A stretch of 64,000 nucleotides of DNA from Mycolicibacterium sp. J2 (GTDB lineage Bacteria > Actinomycetota > Actinomycetes > Mycobacteriales > Mycobacteriaceae). Positions 1 to 7,382 of the stretch are shown piece by piece (the stretch's first letter is position 1; each line of letters starts with the position of its first letter). Position numbers and translations under genes: made by a program. The stretch is from the NCBI RefSeq assembly GCF_026240945.1, contig NZ_JAPFPY010000027.1, positions 1 to 64,000 of the forward strand, in the 5' to 3' direction. The notes under the pieces are model-generated. The model did no database searches. It was not told the origin of the DNA and was given only the letters and a program-made list of their open reading frames with translations.

Positions 1-157
1 CGAAGCGGTGAACCTGTGGGACACTTGCACCGGAAGTGCCTTTCCGAAGTTGTGCCGATAAGTGCGTAGAGAACACTCATCATCACAGCTCAGAGGGCAC
101 TTTCCTCATTCCGACACCCACTGAACAGCCAATTCATCAGTGGATCGAGGCTAAGAG

Positions 158-505
158 GTGGAGCACCGGCACGTGTCCTACAACGTCGCCAAGTACTTCG
201 GCATGGACTACTTCGCGCAGGCGGCGGCGGGTGTCATGGTCAGCGTGGCGTTCTTCGGACTGAGCCTGCGCGGGATCAAATTCCTGGTGCACGAGGATCC
301 GTCGCTGCCGAACCTCGGCTATCTGCGGCTGGCGTGGAAGCTGCGCGCCTCCGGCAAGCGCGGGTCCATCCCCACCGTGCCCTACCTGGTCCGGTCCGGG
401 CTGAAACTGCTGCGCCGGGATTACTCGCCGGTCGACGAGGGCAGCACTGCGCAGGCGGTCGCCTACCTGGCCGCCTCCCCCGCTGCCCGCGCCATGGCCG
501 GATGA
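158..505 (+). pseudogene. C-terminal fragment of a metal-dependent hydrolase (PF10118-like)
   Basis: The 115-codon frame starts with GTG and reads EHRHVSYNVAKYFG early on. This resembles the EExEH-x-(A/S)-(F/Y)-(D/N)V segment that lies well inside PF10118 metal-dependent hydrolases of about 280-300 residues. The N-terminal two thirds is missing. An in-frame TAA sits at 152-154. The bases just before read W-I-E in another frame, and dropping five bases near 150-154 would give WIE-EVEHR, so a small frameshift may have split the gene. Bases 1-120 are less GC-rich than the rest and give no clear hydrolase sequence. The stop overlaps the next start as ATGA, so the two were probably one operon. Enzyme activity is unlikely. 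The alternative is a genuine short protein. Confidence 0.55.
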
Positions 506-1641
506 GCCGCTGGTCGCTGCGCGCGTTCCTCAAGCCCTACGTCGGGGATCCGCCACCGGGCTTGTATCGCACCACGGCACCGGATTTGTTGATCCGCGTC
601 GCGGGGGCTGCGGTGCCGCATTTTCTGTCGGTGGTGACGCGTCTCGGCGGCGGTGCAGAGCTTCCGGAACTGCCTGCCGCGGTGAACCGGACGCCGATGC
701 GGATCCTCGACCGGCGGACCGTCGCGGCCGACGGCCAGGTCGTGGCGCTGACGCTGACACCGCTGGACAGCGCCTCCGAGGTGCCACGCTGGAATCCGGG
801 CGCCCACATCGACGTGCACCTGCCTTCCGGCCTGACTCGGCAGTACTCGTTGTGCGGTGACCCGCAACGCCGCGACGAGTACCGAATTGCCGTGCGGCAC
901 AGCCCAGAAGGCGGTGGCGGGTCGATCGAAGTGCACGGCCTGACCGTCGGCGCGCGCGTCGAGGTGAGCGACCCACGCAACGCCTTCATGATGCCGGTGC
1001 CCGGTTCGGCATCGCGCACCACACGGCTACGTTTCATCGCCGGCGGAATCGGGATCACCCCGATCTTGCCGATGATCCGGCTGGCCGAACGCCAGGGGAC
1101 ACCGTGGACGCTGTGCTACACCGGCCGCAGCGGGGCCGCGCTGGCGTTCCTGGACGAACTGGCACCGTTCGGCGACAAGGTGGCGCTGCGCACCGATGAC
1201 GTGCACGGCGTGCCCAGCACGGAGGCGTTGTTGGAGGACGTCGACCCGAGCACCGCGGTGTACGTGTGCGGGCCACCGCCGATGATCGACGCTGTCCTGC
1301 GCGGCATCCCGGTGGACTCCGGCGTCGAGGTGCACAGTGAGCGTTTCAGTGCCGCTCCGGTGGTCGACGGTGCACCGTTCGAGCTGGAACTGGCCCGCGG
1401 CGGTGCGGTGGTCGGCGTGGGAGCCACGCAGAGCGCGCTGGCCGCGCTGCGCAATGCCGTTCCCACGGTGGCGTATTCGTGTCAGCAGGGGTACTGCGGG
1501 ACCTGCGTGCAACGCGTCGTCTCCGGTGAGGTGGACCACCGCGACCAGCTGCTCACCGCCGAGCAGCGGGAATTGGGACAGATGCTGGTGCGCGTATCCC
1601 GAGCCAAGCACGCCGGTGAGCGGTTGGTGCTGGATCTGTAG
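502..1641 (+). CDS. PDR-type ferredoxin reductase (oxygenase reductase component)
   Basis: 379 residues from the ATG that overlaps the upstream stop; an open frame continues upstream but only as antisense-like shadow. Order: FAD-binding domain with RQYSL, NAD-binding domain with GGIGITP and later CGPPPM, then a C-terminal plant-type 2Fe-2S domain with CQQGYCGTC. This is the layout of phthalate-dioxygenase-reductase proteins, which pass electrons from NAD(P)H to an oxygenase or desaturase. The fourth cluster cysteine, expected directly before VSRA near the C-terminus, is Arg here (codon CGC at about 1591). The cluster may therefore be unstable or absent. Such reductases often sit beside PF10118 hydrolases in mycobacteria, which fits the upstream fragment. 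Convergent with tRNA-Pro. Confidence 0.85.
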   Translation: MSRWSLRAFLKPYVGDPPPGLYRTTAPDLLIRVAGAAVPHFLSVVTRLGGGAELPELPAAVNRTPMRILDRRTVAADGQVVALTLTPLDSASEVPRWNPGAHIDVHLPSGLTRQYSLCGDPQRRDEYRIAVRHSPEGGGGSIEVHGLTVGARVEVSDPRNAFMMPVPGSASRTTRLRFIAGGIGITPILPMIRLAERQGTPWTLCYTGRSGAALAFLDELAPFGDKVALRTDDVHGVPSTEALLEDVDPSTAVYVCGPPPMIDAVLRGIPVDSGVEVHSERFSAAPVVDGAPFELELARGGAVVGVGATQSALAALRNAVPTVAYSCQQGYCGTCVQRVVSGEVDHRDQLLTAEQRELGQMLVRVSRAKHAGERLVLDL

Positions 1642-1652
1642 AACCGACCGAG

Positions 1653-1726
1653 TCGGGGTGACAGGATTTGAACCTGCGGCCTTCCGCTCCCAAAGCGGAT
1701 GCGCTACCAAGCTGCGCTACACCCCG
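1653..1726 (-). tRNA. tRNA-Pro (TGG anticodon)
   Basis: On the minus strand a seven-base acceptor CGGGGTG pairs with CACCCCG followed by discriminator A. The anticodon arm TCCGC/GCGGA encloses loop TTTGGGA, giving anticodon TGG. The T-arm contains GGTTCAAATCC. No CCA is encoded. Confidence 0.95.
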
Positions 1727-1824
1727 TGTTTTGCTGCGGTCGGAATACTACGGGTTCAACACGCTGGGCCGTCAATTGGCTTTGTCCGCGCCCTCGCCGG
1801 TACAGTCTTGCGTTGCACGATCAT

Positions 1825-1898
1825 GCGGGCGTAGCTCAATGGTAGAGCCCTAGTCTTCCAAACTAGCTACGCGGGTTCGATTCCCGTCGCCCGCTCCA
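1825..1898 (+). tRNA. tRNA-Gly (TCC anticodon)
   Basis: Acceptor GCGGGCG pairs with CGCCCGC, discriminator T, followed by an encoded CCA at 1896-1898. The anticodon stem CTAGT/ACTAG carries loop CTTCCAA, giving anticodon TCC. It lies head-to-head with tRNA-Pro and is followed by a hairpin terminator. Confidence 0.95.
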
Positions 1899-1901
1899 CA
1901 G

Positions 1902-1925
1902 AACCGGCCCGCGCGGCCGGTTTTC
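1902..1925 (+). terminator. Intrinsic terminator after tRNA-Gly
   Basis: Arms ACCGGCC and GGCCGGT surround a CGCGC loop and are followed by a short T run. It starts four bases after the tRNA CCA. Confidence 0.8.
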
Positions 1926-2199
1926 TGGTTTCCCAGGCGTCTCAGCCACCGACTGAACCATTCATCGAGTTTGCCGAGCGCCAGGCCGATCTCGATGTGC
2001 ACCGCGGCCGCTTCGAATTCACCATTCTGGCAATATCCTGCTTATTGACTGTGTAGACGATTCCCTTCAGCACCCTGGAGCGAATAATGAGAGCTCAGAG
2101 CTTTCGGCGTTTGAACAGGTAAATCACATCGTCTGCTCGTGCACACCGTGAGATTCAGCAACGATTGCGGACGCGAGTAGTGCACGATATAAGTATCCG
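1926..2199. other. Intergenic region upstream of alkB
   Basis: About 275 bases without a convincing gene. The last part is AT-richer, and a TATAAGT element ends five bases before the alkB ATG, so alkB may be transcribed without a leader. A minus-strand open frame here shows no protein-like composition. Confidence 0.5.
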
Positions 2200-3426
2200 A
2201 TGACCGTGCATCCGCTGCCCATGACGGAACACGAACAGCCCGTAATTGACGTTTCCAAAAAAGTTGCTCAAGCGAACTGGCGCGACCCGAAGCGATATCT
2301 CTGGCTGCTCGTTCCGGCAACCCCCGGCATGGTCGCGCTGTCCTGGCTTCTGGTGTGGACGACCGGGTGGACCCCGTTCTGGTGGACCGGCGCCGTCCTG
2401 ACCTTCGTGGTCATGCCGGTCGTCGACCATGTGCTCGGCCGCGACACCCGGCACCGCGCACCGGACGAGGCGTTGGCAGCGCTGGAGAACGACCGGTACT
2501 ACCGGGCAGCGACCCACCTCTACCTGCCCGCTCAGTACCTGTCGCTGATCTTCGCCTGCTGGCTGTGGGCGGGCGGCGGGTGGCTGCACATCTCCCCCGT
2601 CGGCAAACTGGGACTGATGGTGGCCACCGGTGTGGTGGGCGGGGTCGCCAACAACGCCGCCCATGAACTCGGCCATAAGCGTGGCCGGGCCGAGCGCTGG
2701 CTGAGCAAGGTCGCTCTGGCGCAGACCTGCTACGGGCAGTTCTACGTGGAGCACAACCGCGGCCACCACGTCCGGGTGGCCACCGCCGAGGATCCGGCCA
2801 GCGCCCGCTTCCGGGAGAACGTATACGCGTTCGCCGTGCGGTCGGTGACCGGCAGTACCCGGTCGGCCTGGCAGCTGGAAGCCAAACGCCTGGCCCGCAA
2901 AGAATATTCGCGATGGTCCGTACGCAACGACGTGCTCAACGCCTGGCTGATGAGCGCCGCGATGCTGCTGGGGCTCACCCTGTGGTTCGGCGCAGTGGAC
3001 CTCCCCTGGCTCGCCGGCCAAGCACTTGTCGGGATCTTCCTACTGGAGGCGATGAATTACGTGTCGCACTACGGTTTACGCCGTCGGCGACTGGCGTCGG
3101 GACGATACGAGCCGCTGCGGCCTGCGCACTGCTGGAACAGCACCGCCGTGATGACCAACGTCTTCCTGCTGCACCTGCAGCGCCATTCCGATCACCACCT
3201 CCATCCGTTGCGCCGGTTCCAGGCCGTGCGCGACACCGAACAGGCACCCCAATTGCCTGGCGGCTATGTCGCGATGCTCGTGCTCTCGCTGTGCCCGCCC
3301 GCATGGCGGCGGGTGATGGATCCGCGCGTGCTCGATGTGTACGGCGGCGACATCAGCCGCACCGCGCTGCGACCGCGTGATGCGAAACGCATCGCGCGGT
3401 CACAGGTGCGGGCCGATCAGGACTGA
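2200..3426 (+). CDS. alkB: Alkane 1-monooxygenase (AlkB family)
   Basis: Integral-membrane di-iron monooxygenase of 408 residues that hydroxylates the terminal carbon of alkanes. All three histidine boxes are present: HELGHK (about 145-150), EHNRGHH (174-180) and LQRHSDHH (316-323), with several hydrophobic segments between. The substrate-channel HYG motif appears as NYVSHYG, with Ser where most AlkB proteins have Glu. Start chosen at 2200; an ATG at 2221 is possible. No rubredoxin or rubredoxin reductase follows, although these usually sit beside mycobacterial alkB, so electrons must come from elsewhere. The 3' end overlaps the convergent glycoside hydrolase by ten bases. Family assignment is secure; substrate chain length cannot be read. 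Confidence 0.9.
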   Translation: MTVHPLPMTEHEQPVIDVSKKVAQANWRDPKRYLWLLVPATPGMVALSWLLVWTTGWTPFWWTGAVLTFVVMPVVDHVLGRDTRHRAPDEALAALENDRYYRAATHLYLPAQYLSLIFACWLWAGGGWLHISPVGKLGLMVATGVVGGVANNAAHELGHKRGRAERWLSKVALAQTCYGQFYVEHNRGHHVRVATAEDPASARFRENVYAFAVRSVTGSTRSAWQLEAKRLARKEYSRWSVRNDVLNAWLMSAAMLLGLTLWFGAVDLPWLAGQALVGIFLLEAMNYVSHYGLRRRRLASGRYEPLRPAHCWNSTAVMTNVFLLHLQRHSDHHLHPLRRFQAVRDTEQAPQLPGGYVAMLVLSLCPPAWRRVMDPRVLDVYGGDISRTALRPRDAKRIARSQVRADQD

Positions 3427-5219
3427 GACGTCCGGTTCCTGTGCGGGGTGCGATCATTCGCACCCGGCCCCGCCGACCGGTCGCTCGCTGCCCGCTCGCG
3501 GTGGCCGCTCGGACGCTCGGCCGTGTCCCGCTGCGGCGAACGCGTGGATGCGCTGTCGCGTTCCTCGCTCGCGCGGCTGGCTGGGCGCGCCGGGGTTGCG
3601 GGCGTGGCCCGGGTCGCGGGGTTTGTCGACGTGGCCGGGCTTGCCGGAGTAGCCGGGGTGGCCGCAGTCGCGGGCGTCGCCCCGGTCGGCTCAGGCTGCG
3701 ACGCCGCTGCCGGAGCGGGCGACTCCTGTTGTGCGGCAGCCCGATCGGGTTCGACCTGGGTGGCGGCGATCAGCGGAGCCCGCAGTGAATCCGCGGTGGC
3801 TGGGCTGGTCTCGGTGCTCGCTGCAGTCGATTGCTTTGTCGCCGTGGCTGTTTCGTCCGCGACCGGGGCAGTGTCAGCGGCAGCCATCCGCAGCATCGGG
3901 CTCGCCGTGGTAGCGGTCGATGCCGTCGTCGTGGTGCCCGGGTTGAGGGCCTGCTGCACCGACGCCGTCCAGCTGGCCCAGGCGGCAGCCACCGAATCGG
4001 CCCAACTCTGCGCCGGATCGGTTGTCGGCGCCGGTGCCTGCACCGGCGCCGCGACCGGATCGGCCGGCTGCGCATCCGGAACCTGCCCGCCGTGCGCGGC
4101 AATCCAGTTCCGGACCACCGCGGCCGCCTGCTTGGGCGTCCAGTCGTCCCGGAACAGCCCCCAGGTGTCTTCGACCTCGGTGGAGCTGGAGTTCTGGTCG
4201 ACGAGTGAATAGATGAACATCGGCCCCACCCCGTCCAGCGTCGACCAGGTATCCATGAAGTCGTCGATGAAGTCGGCCTGTTGCGCCTCCGAGACATACG
4301 AGGTCGGCAGGCCGTACTCGCTGGTCCAGATGAGCTTGGCGGCATCACCGTTCTCGTTCATCAGCTGGCGCATCGCCTCAAGCTGTCCCTCGGCCGAGAT
4401 GGGATTGCCCACCCCGTCGCCGAACTTCCGGTCGTAGTTGTACGGGTGATAGGACAACGCGTCGAAATACCCTGCCGCACCGGCGGCATACATGTCCTGA
4501 ACGAACTCCACCGGACTGATGTTGATATCGCCGACAGTGCGCCCGGCCGTGACCACCCCGCCGACGACGGTTCCGCTGGGGTCGACAGCCTTGATCGCCG
4601 TGTACGCCGCCTTGAGCAGCTCGGTGTACGCAGCGGGATCGGGCTTCGGATTCCAGAACACGTAACTCTGCGGTTCGTTCCAGATCTCGTACGCCGAGAT
4701 CCGCGCGCTCTCCGGGTCGCCGGTGCCCGCCCCGTATCGGGTGGCCAGTGCGCCCATGAAGGTGCCGAAGTCCCCGGGATCGTTCGGCGCCCCATAGGCC
4801 GAGGTCTGGTTGTCGGACGCCCACGTCGGCGTGCTGGTGACCGCGGCAAGGACGGCCATACCGCGCGCCTCGGCCGCGTCGATCACCTTGTCCACGTTGG
4901 TCCAGTCGTAGACCCCGGGCGCCGGTTCGACCGCACGCCAGGGGACGAACATCCGGAATTGCGTCACGCCGAGCGACTGCATGGTGTCCAGCGCGGTGTT
5001 CACTTCCTCCGGTGTCATGAAGTACAGCTGGGACTCCGCGACACCGACGGCATCAGACGAAGTGTCGATCGCCGCGGCGAGCGCGATGTCATAGGACGCC
5101 TGCCGCAGTGCCGTGGGCGTCGGGGCGGGCGGCGCCGCCGCTCCCATCAGAGTGGCCGCCAACAACGGCGCGACCCCAAGCGCTATCGGTTTTGCTACGC
5201 ACTTCCATGAACCCCACAT
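3417..5219 (-). CDS. Secreted clan-A glycoside hydrolase with long disordered tail
   Basis: The start at 5219 is preceded by AAGGA and begins a signal peptide (MWGSWKCVAK followed by an Ala/Leu-rich core). An upstream ATG at 5249 is possible. Residues about 55-385 form a TIM-barrel glycosidase domain: WNEP supplies the acid/base Glu (about E182) and WTSEYG the nucleophile (about E301), typical of GH5/GH39/GH51-like enzymes. About 215 residues follow that are Ala/Pro/Thr-rich, with PAT-PAS style repeats, ending in an Arg/Ser-rich segment. The tail is probably unstructured and cell-wall exposed. The substrate cannot be told; arabinan, xylan or another cell-wall glycan are candidates. Overlaps alkB by ten bases, tail to tail. 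Confidence 0.82.
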   Translation of the reverse strand: MWGSWKCVAKPIALGVAPLLAATLMGAAAPPAPTPTALRQASYDIALAAAIDTSSDAVGVAESQLYFMTPEEVNTALDTMQSLGVTQFRMFVPWRAVEPAPGVYDWTNVDKVIDAAEARGMAVLAAVTSTPTWASDNQTSAYGAPNDPGDFGTFMGALATRYGAGTGDPESARISAYEIWNEPQSYVFWNPKPDPAAYTELLKAAYTAIKAVDPSGTVVGGVVTAGRTVGDINISPVEFVQDMYAAGAAGYFDALSYHPYNYDRKFGDGVGNPISAEGQLEAMRQLMNENGDAAKLIWTSEYGLPTSYVSEAQQADFIDDFMDTWSTLDGVGPMFIYSLVDQNSSSTEVEDTWGLFRDDWTPKQAAAVVRNWIAAHGGQVPDAQPADPVAAPVQAPAPTTDPAQSWADSVAAAWASWTASVQQALNPGTTTTASTATTASPMLRMAAADTAPVADETATATKQSTAASTETSPATADSLRAPLIAATQVEPDRAAAQQESPAPAAASQPEPTGATPATAATPATPASPATSTNPATRATPATPARPASRASEERDSASTRSPQRDTAERPSGHRERAASDRSAGPGANDRTPHRNRTSQS

Positions 5220-5706
5220 GGTCCTTGCTCCAACCTTCTCCCGACCCATCTCTTGTCGTGTTCTGCATCACAGCGCTGTGCTCTATGCGTTACCCGCACA
5301 ACGCGGCCGTCAATCACCGATCAGCAAAGTTCTGCGTCGACAGGGAATCTTTGATGAGGTCGATGATCGGCTTTGAACTGCGTATATGTCGCAAATTAAT
5401 TCGCATGTAAATAAATAAACGACGCATGCCTGGCAATCCGGCAGCGATTATCGGACGAGGACGCGGCGGGAATCACCGTTGATCGGACGGATCGGGGGAT
5501 AACCGTCTTTTCGCGTCAACCGAGTTCGCCAGTGCGTCTCATAAAGATTTGCTACAGCCGCTATTCATTGCGGAAATTGCTCGATAACCGTTTTCGGCCG
5601 CGAATCGATGCGTAACGACAAGCGGGGCCGCCCGCGACCGGGGCAGACCTTAGATTCGCTCTCAGCAAAGCAGCTCCTAGGCCGTGGAGCAGGCGATTCC
5701 TGTCGG
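5220..5706. other. Long AT-richer intergenic region between divergent genes
   Basis: Nearly 490 bases separate the glycoside hydrolase from the first duplicated membrane protein. Around 5385-5430 there is an AT-rich stretch (AATTAATTC, TAAATAAATAAA), rare in this GC-rich window. It is a candidate promoter/UP region or nucleoid-protein (Lsr2-type) site. No convincing coding frame or RNA fold was seen. Confidence 0.4.
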
Positions 5707-5719
5707 TACGCTGAAAGCC
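5707..5719 (+). promoter_or_regulatory. -10 element for leaderless start of 5720 gene
   Basis: TACGCT (5707-5712) lies seven bases before the ATG at 5720, the TANNNT-N7-ATG spacing expected for mycobacterial leaderless transcripts. The same hexamer and spacing recur at 6557 and 18199. Confidence 0.55.
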
Positions 5720-6550
5720 ATGAACGGCGTCCTGCTCGTGCTCATCGTCCTGGTCATCGGCGCCATCGGTGCCGCGGTGTACTTCTCGCAGAAGGCATCC
5801 GGGCAGCGCAACGCCGCTTCGCTGGCTGACGCCAAGGCCGACGCCCGCCGGGTCATCGAACGCCTCGGCGGCCAGGTGTTCAATCTGACCGGCGCCGACG
5901 ACGCGTCCAAGCAAGCCCTGGCCGACGCCTCCGAGCGCTACACCGCGGCGTCGTCGCAGATCGATCAGGCCACCACCGCCAAGCAAGCGCTGTTGGCGAA
6001 GGAGAGCGCCATCGAAGGCCTGTACTACGTGCGGGCCGCACGTACCGCGATGGGTATGGATCCGGGACCCGAACTGGAGACGCTCACCGGCCAACGCGCG
6101 GCCGGCGTGGTCACCGAGGATCGTCGAATCCAGTTCGACGGTAAGGAGATCGAGGCCTCGCCCACCCCGTCACAGCGCACGCCCAACTACTACCCCGGCG
6201 GCCGGGTGGCCGGCCGCCCCGTGCCCGCCGGCTGGTACTCCGAACCCTGGTGGAAACCGGCCCTGATCGCCGGCGCCTGGGGCGTGGGCTCGGTCCTGCT
6301 GTTCGACGCATTGTTCTCCGGCATGCACGGAGTCGATTACGGCGCACAGGGTTTCGAGAACGGTTACGGTGACGGCTTCCAGCAGGGCTTCGAGCAGGGC
6401 GAGCAGGCCGGCCTCGACCAGGGTGGCCAGGATATGGGCGCCGATGGCGGCTGGGGCGGTGACAGCTGGGGCGGCGGCAACGGTTTCGACGGCGGCGGCG
6501 ACTTCGGCGGATTCGACGGCGGCGGCGACTTCGGCGGATTCGACTTCTGA
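5720..6550 (+). CDS. Membrane protein with DUF1542-like helical region, paralogue A
   Basis: 276 residues from the ATG at 5720, chosen because it matches the start of the downstream copy and sits behind a -10 box. An N-terminal transmembrane helix (MNGVLLVLIVLVIG) is followed by an Ala/Lys/Asp-rich helical region with KADARRVIERLGGQ. Then come a PNYYPGGRVAG linker, WYSEPWWKPALIAG and a second hydrophobic segment. The C-terminus is acidic and Gly/Phe-rich with repeated GGGDFGGFD. The function is unknown. Such proteins occur in mycobacteria and are annotated only by domain. It is directly followed by a close paralogue, so the pair is a tandem duplication. Confidence 0.75.
   Translation: MNGVLLVLIVLVIGAIGAAVYFSQKASGQRNAASLADAKADARRVIERLGGQVFNLTGADDASKQALADASERYTAASSQIDQATTAKQALLAKESAIEGLYYVRAARTAMGMDPGPELETLTGQRAAGVVTEDRRIQFDGKEIEASPTPSQRTPNYYPGGRVAGRPVPAGWYSEPWWKPALIAGAWGVGSVLLFDALFSGMHGVDYGAQGFENGYGDGFQQGFEQGEQAGLDQGGQDMGADGGWGGDSWGGGNGFDGGGDFGGFDGGGDFGGFDF
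6485..6538 (+). repeat. Two perfect 27-bp tandem repeats in coding sequence
   Basis: Copies at 6485-6511 and 6512-6538 are identical and encode FDGGGDFGG twice, in frame. The copy number could vary between strains without breaking the gene. Confidence 0.9.
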
Positions 6551-6556
6551 TCCGCT

Positions 6557-6569
6557 TACGCTGATCGCC
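6557..6569 (+). promoter_or_regulatory. -10 element for leaderless start of 6570 gene
   Basis: TACGCT (6557-6562) is followed by seven bases and the ATG at 6570. The second paralogue can therefore have its own promoter, in addition to read-through from the first gene, which ends at 6550. Confidence 0.55.
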
Positions 6570-7382
6570 ATGAACGGCATCCTGCTGATCCTCATCCTGT
6601 TCGTCATCGCCGGCATCGGTCTGCTGGTGTACACGTCCTCGAAGGCGGCAGGCAGCCGCAACGCCGCCACGCTGGCAGATGCCAAGGCCGACGCCCGCCG
6701 GGTCATCGAACGCCTCGGCGGCCAGGTGTACAACCTGACCGGCACCGACGACGCGTCCAAGCAAGCCCTGGCCGACGCCTCCGAGCGGTACAACGCCGCG
6801 GCGTCGCAGATCGATCAGGCCACGACGGCGCGCCAGGCGGCACTGGCCAAAGAAAGCGCGATCGAGGGGCTGTACTACGTCCGTGCGGCGCGGGCCGCGA
6901 TGGGCCTGGATCCGGGACCGGAGCTTGAGACGCTGAGCGGTCAGCGGGCAGCGGGTGCGGTCACCCAGGACCGGCGCGTGACGGTGGAGGGCAGGCAGAT
7001 CGAGGCCTCGCCCACGCCGTCGCCGCGCACGCCGAACTACTACCCCGGTGGCCGGGTGGCCGGTCGCCCGGTGCCCGCCGGCTGGTACTCCGAACCCTGG
7101 TGGAAACCGGCCCTGATCGCCGGCGCCTGGGGCGTGGGCTCGGTCCTGCTGTTCGACGCACTGTTCGACGGCATGCACGGAGTCGATTACGGCGCACAGG
7201 GTTTCGAGAACGGTTACGGTGACGGGTTCGATCAGGGGTTTCAGCAGGGGAACGGCTCCGACGGCGTCTGGGACACCGGCAGCGGCAGTTGGGACGGCGG
7301 CAACTCCGGTTGCAGCGGGTCCAGTTGCAGTGGGTCCAGTTGCGGCGGCGGCGGTTGTGGCGGTGGCTGCGGCGGCAGCTAG
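6570..7382 (+). CDS. Membrane protein with DUF1542-like region, paralogue B, Cys-rich tail
   Basis: 270 residues, collinear with the gene at 5720: N-terminal transmembrane helix (MNGILLILILFVIAGIG), KADARRVIERLGGQ, the PNYYPGGRVAG linker, WWKPALIAG and a second membrane segment. A stretch covering the second half is almost base-identical to paralogue A, which indicates recent duplication or gene conversion. The tails differ sharply: this copy ends in a Ser/Gly/Cys-rich segment with six cysteines (CSGSSCSGSSCGGGGCGGGC) and no Phe repeats. The function is unknown; the cysteines could bind metal or form disulfides. The start at 6570 matches the paralogue, and longer upstream starts overlap paralogue A. 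The stop overlaps the convergent antiporter by four bases. Confidence 0.75.
   Translation: MNGILLILILFVIAGIGLLVYTSSKAAGSRNAATLADAKADARRVIERLGGQVYNLTGTDDASKQALADASERYNAAASQIDQATTARQAALAKESAIEGLYYVRAARAAMGLDPGPELETLSGQRAAGAVTQDRRVTVEGRQIEASPTPSPRTPNYYPGGRVAGRPVPAGWYSEPWWKPALIAGAWGVGSVLLFDALFDGMHGVDYGAQGFENGYGDGFDQGFQQGNGSDGVWDTGSGSWDGGNSGCSGSSCSGSSCGGGGCGGGCGGS

Noticed and set aside
334..501. Longer start for the ferredoxin reductase at 334
   Set aside because: The added 56 residues are Arg/Ala-rich shadow of the overlapping hydrolase fragment; the ATG at 502 overlaps the upstream stop and begins family-like sequence.
1653..1898. Integration (att) site at the tRNA pair
   Set aside because: No direct repeat of a tRNA 3' end and no integrase were found in the window.
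3448..4212. Plus-strand Val/Ala-rich open frame
   Set aside because: It is antisense to the low-complexity tail of the glycoside hydrolase and has no start signal.
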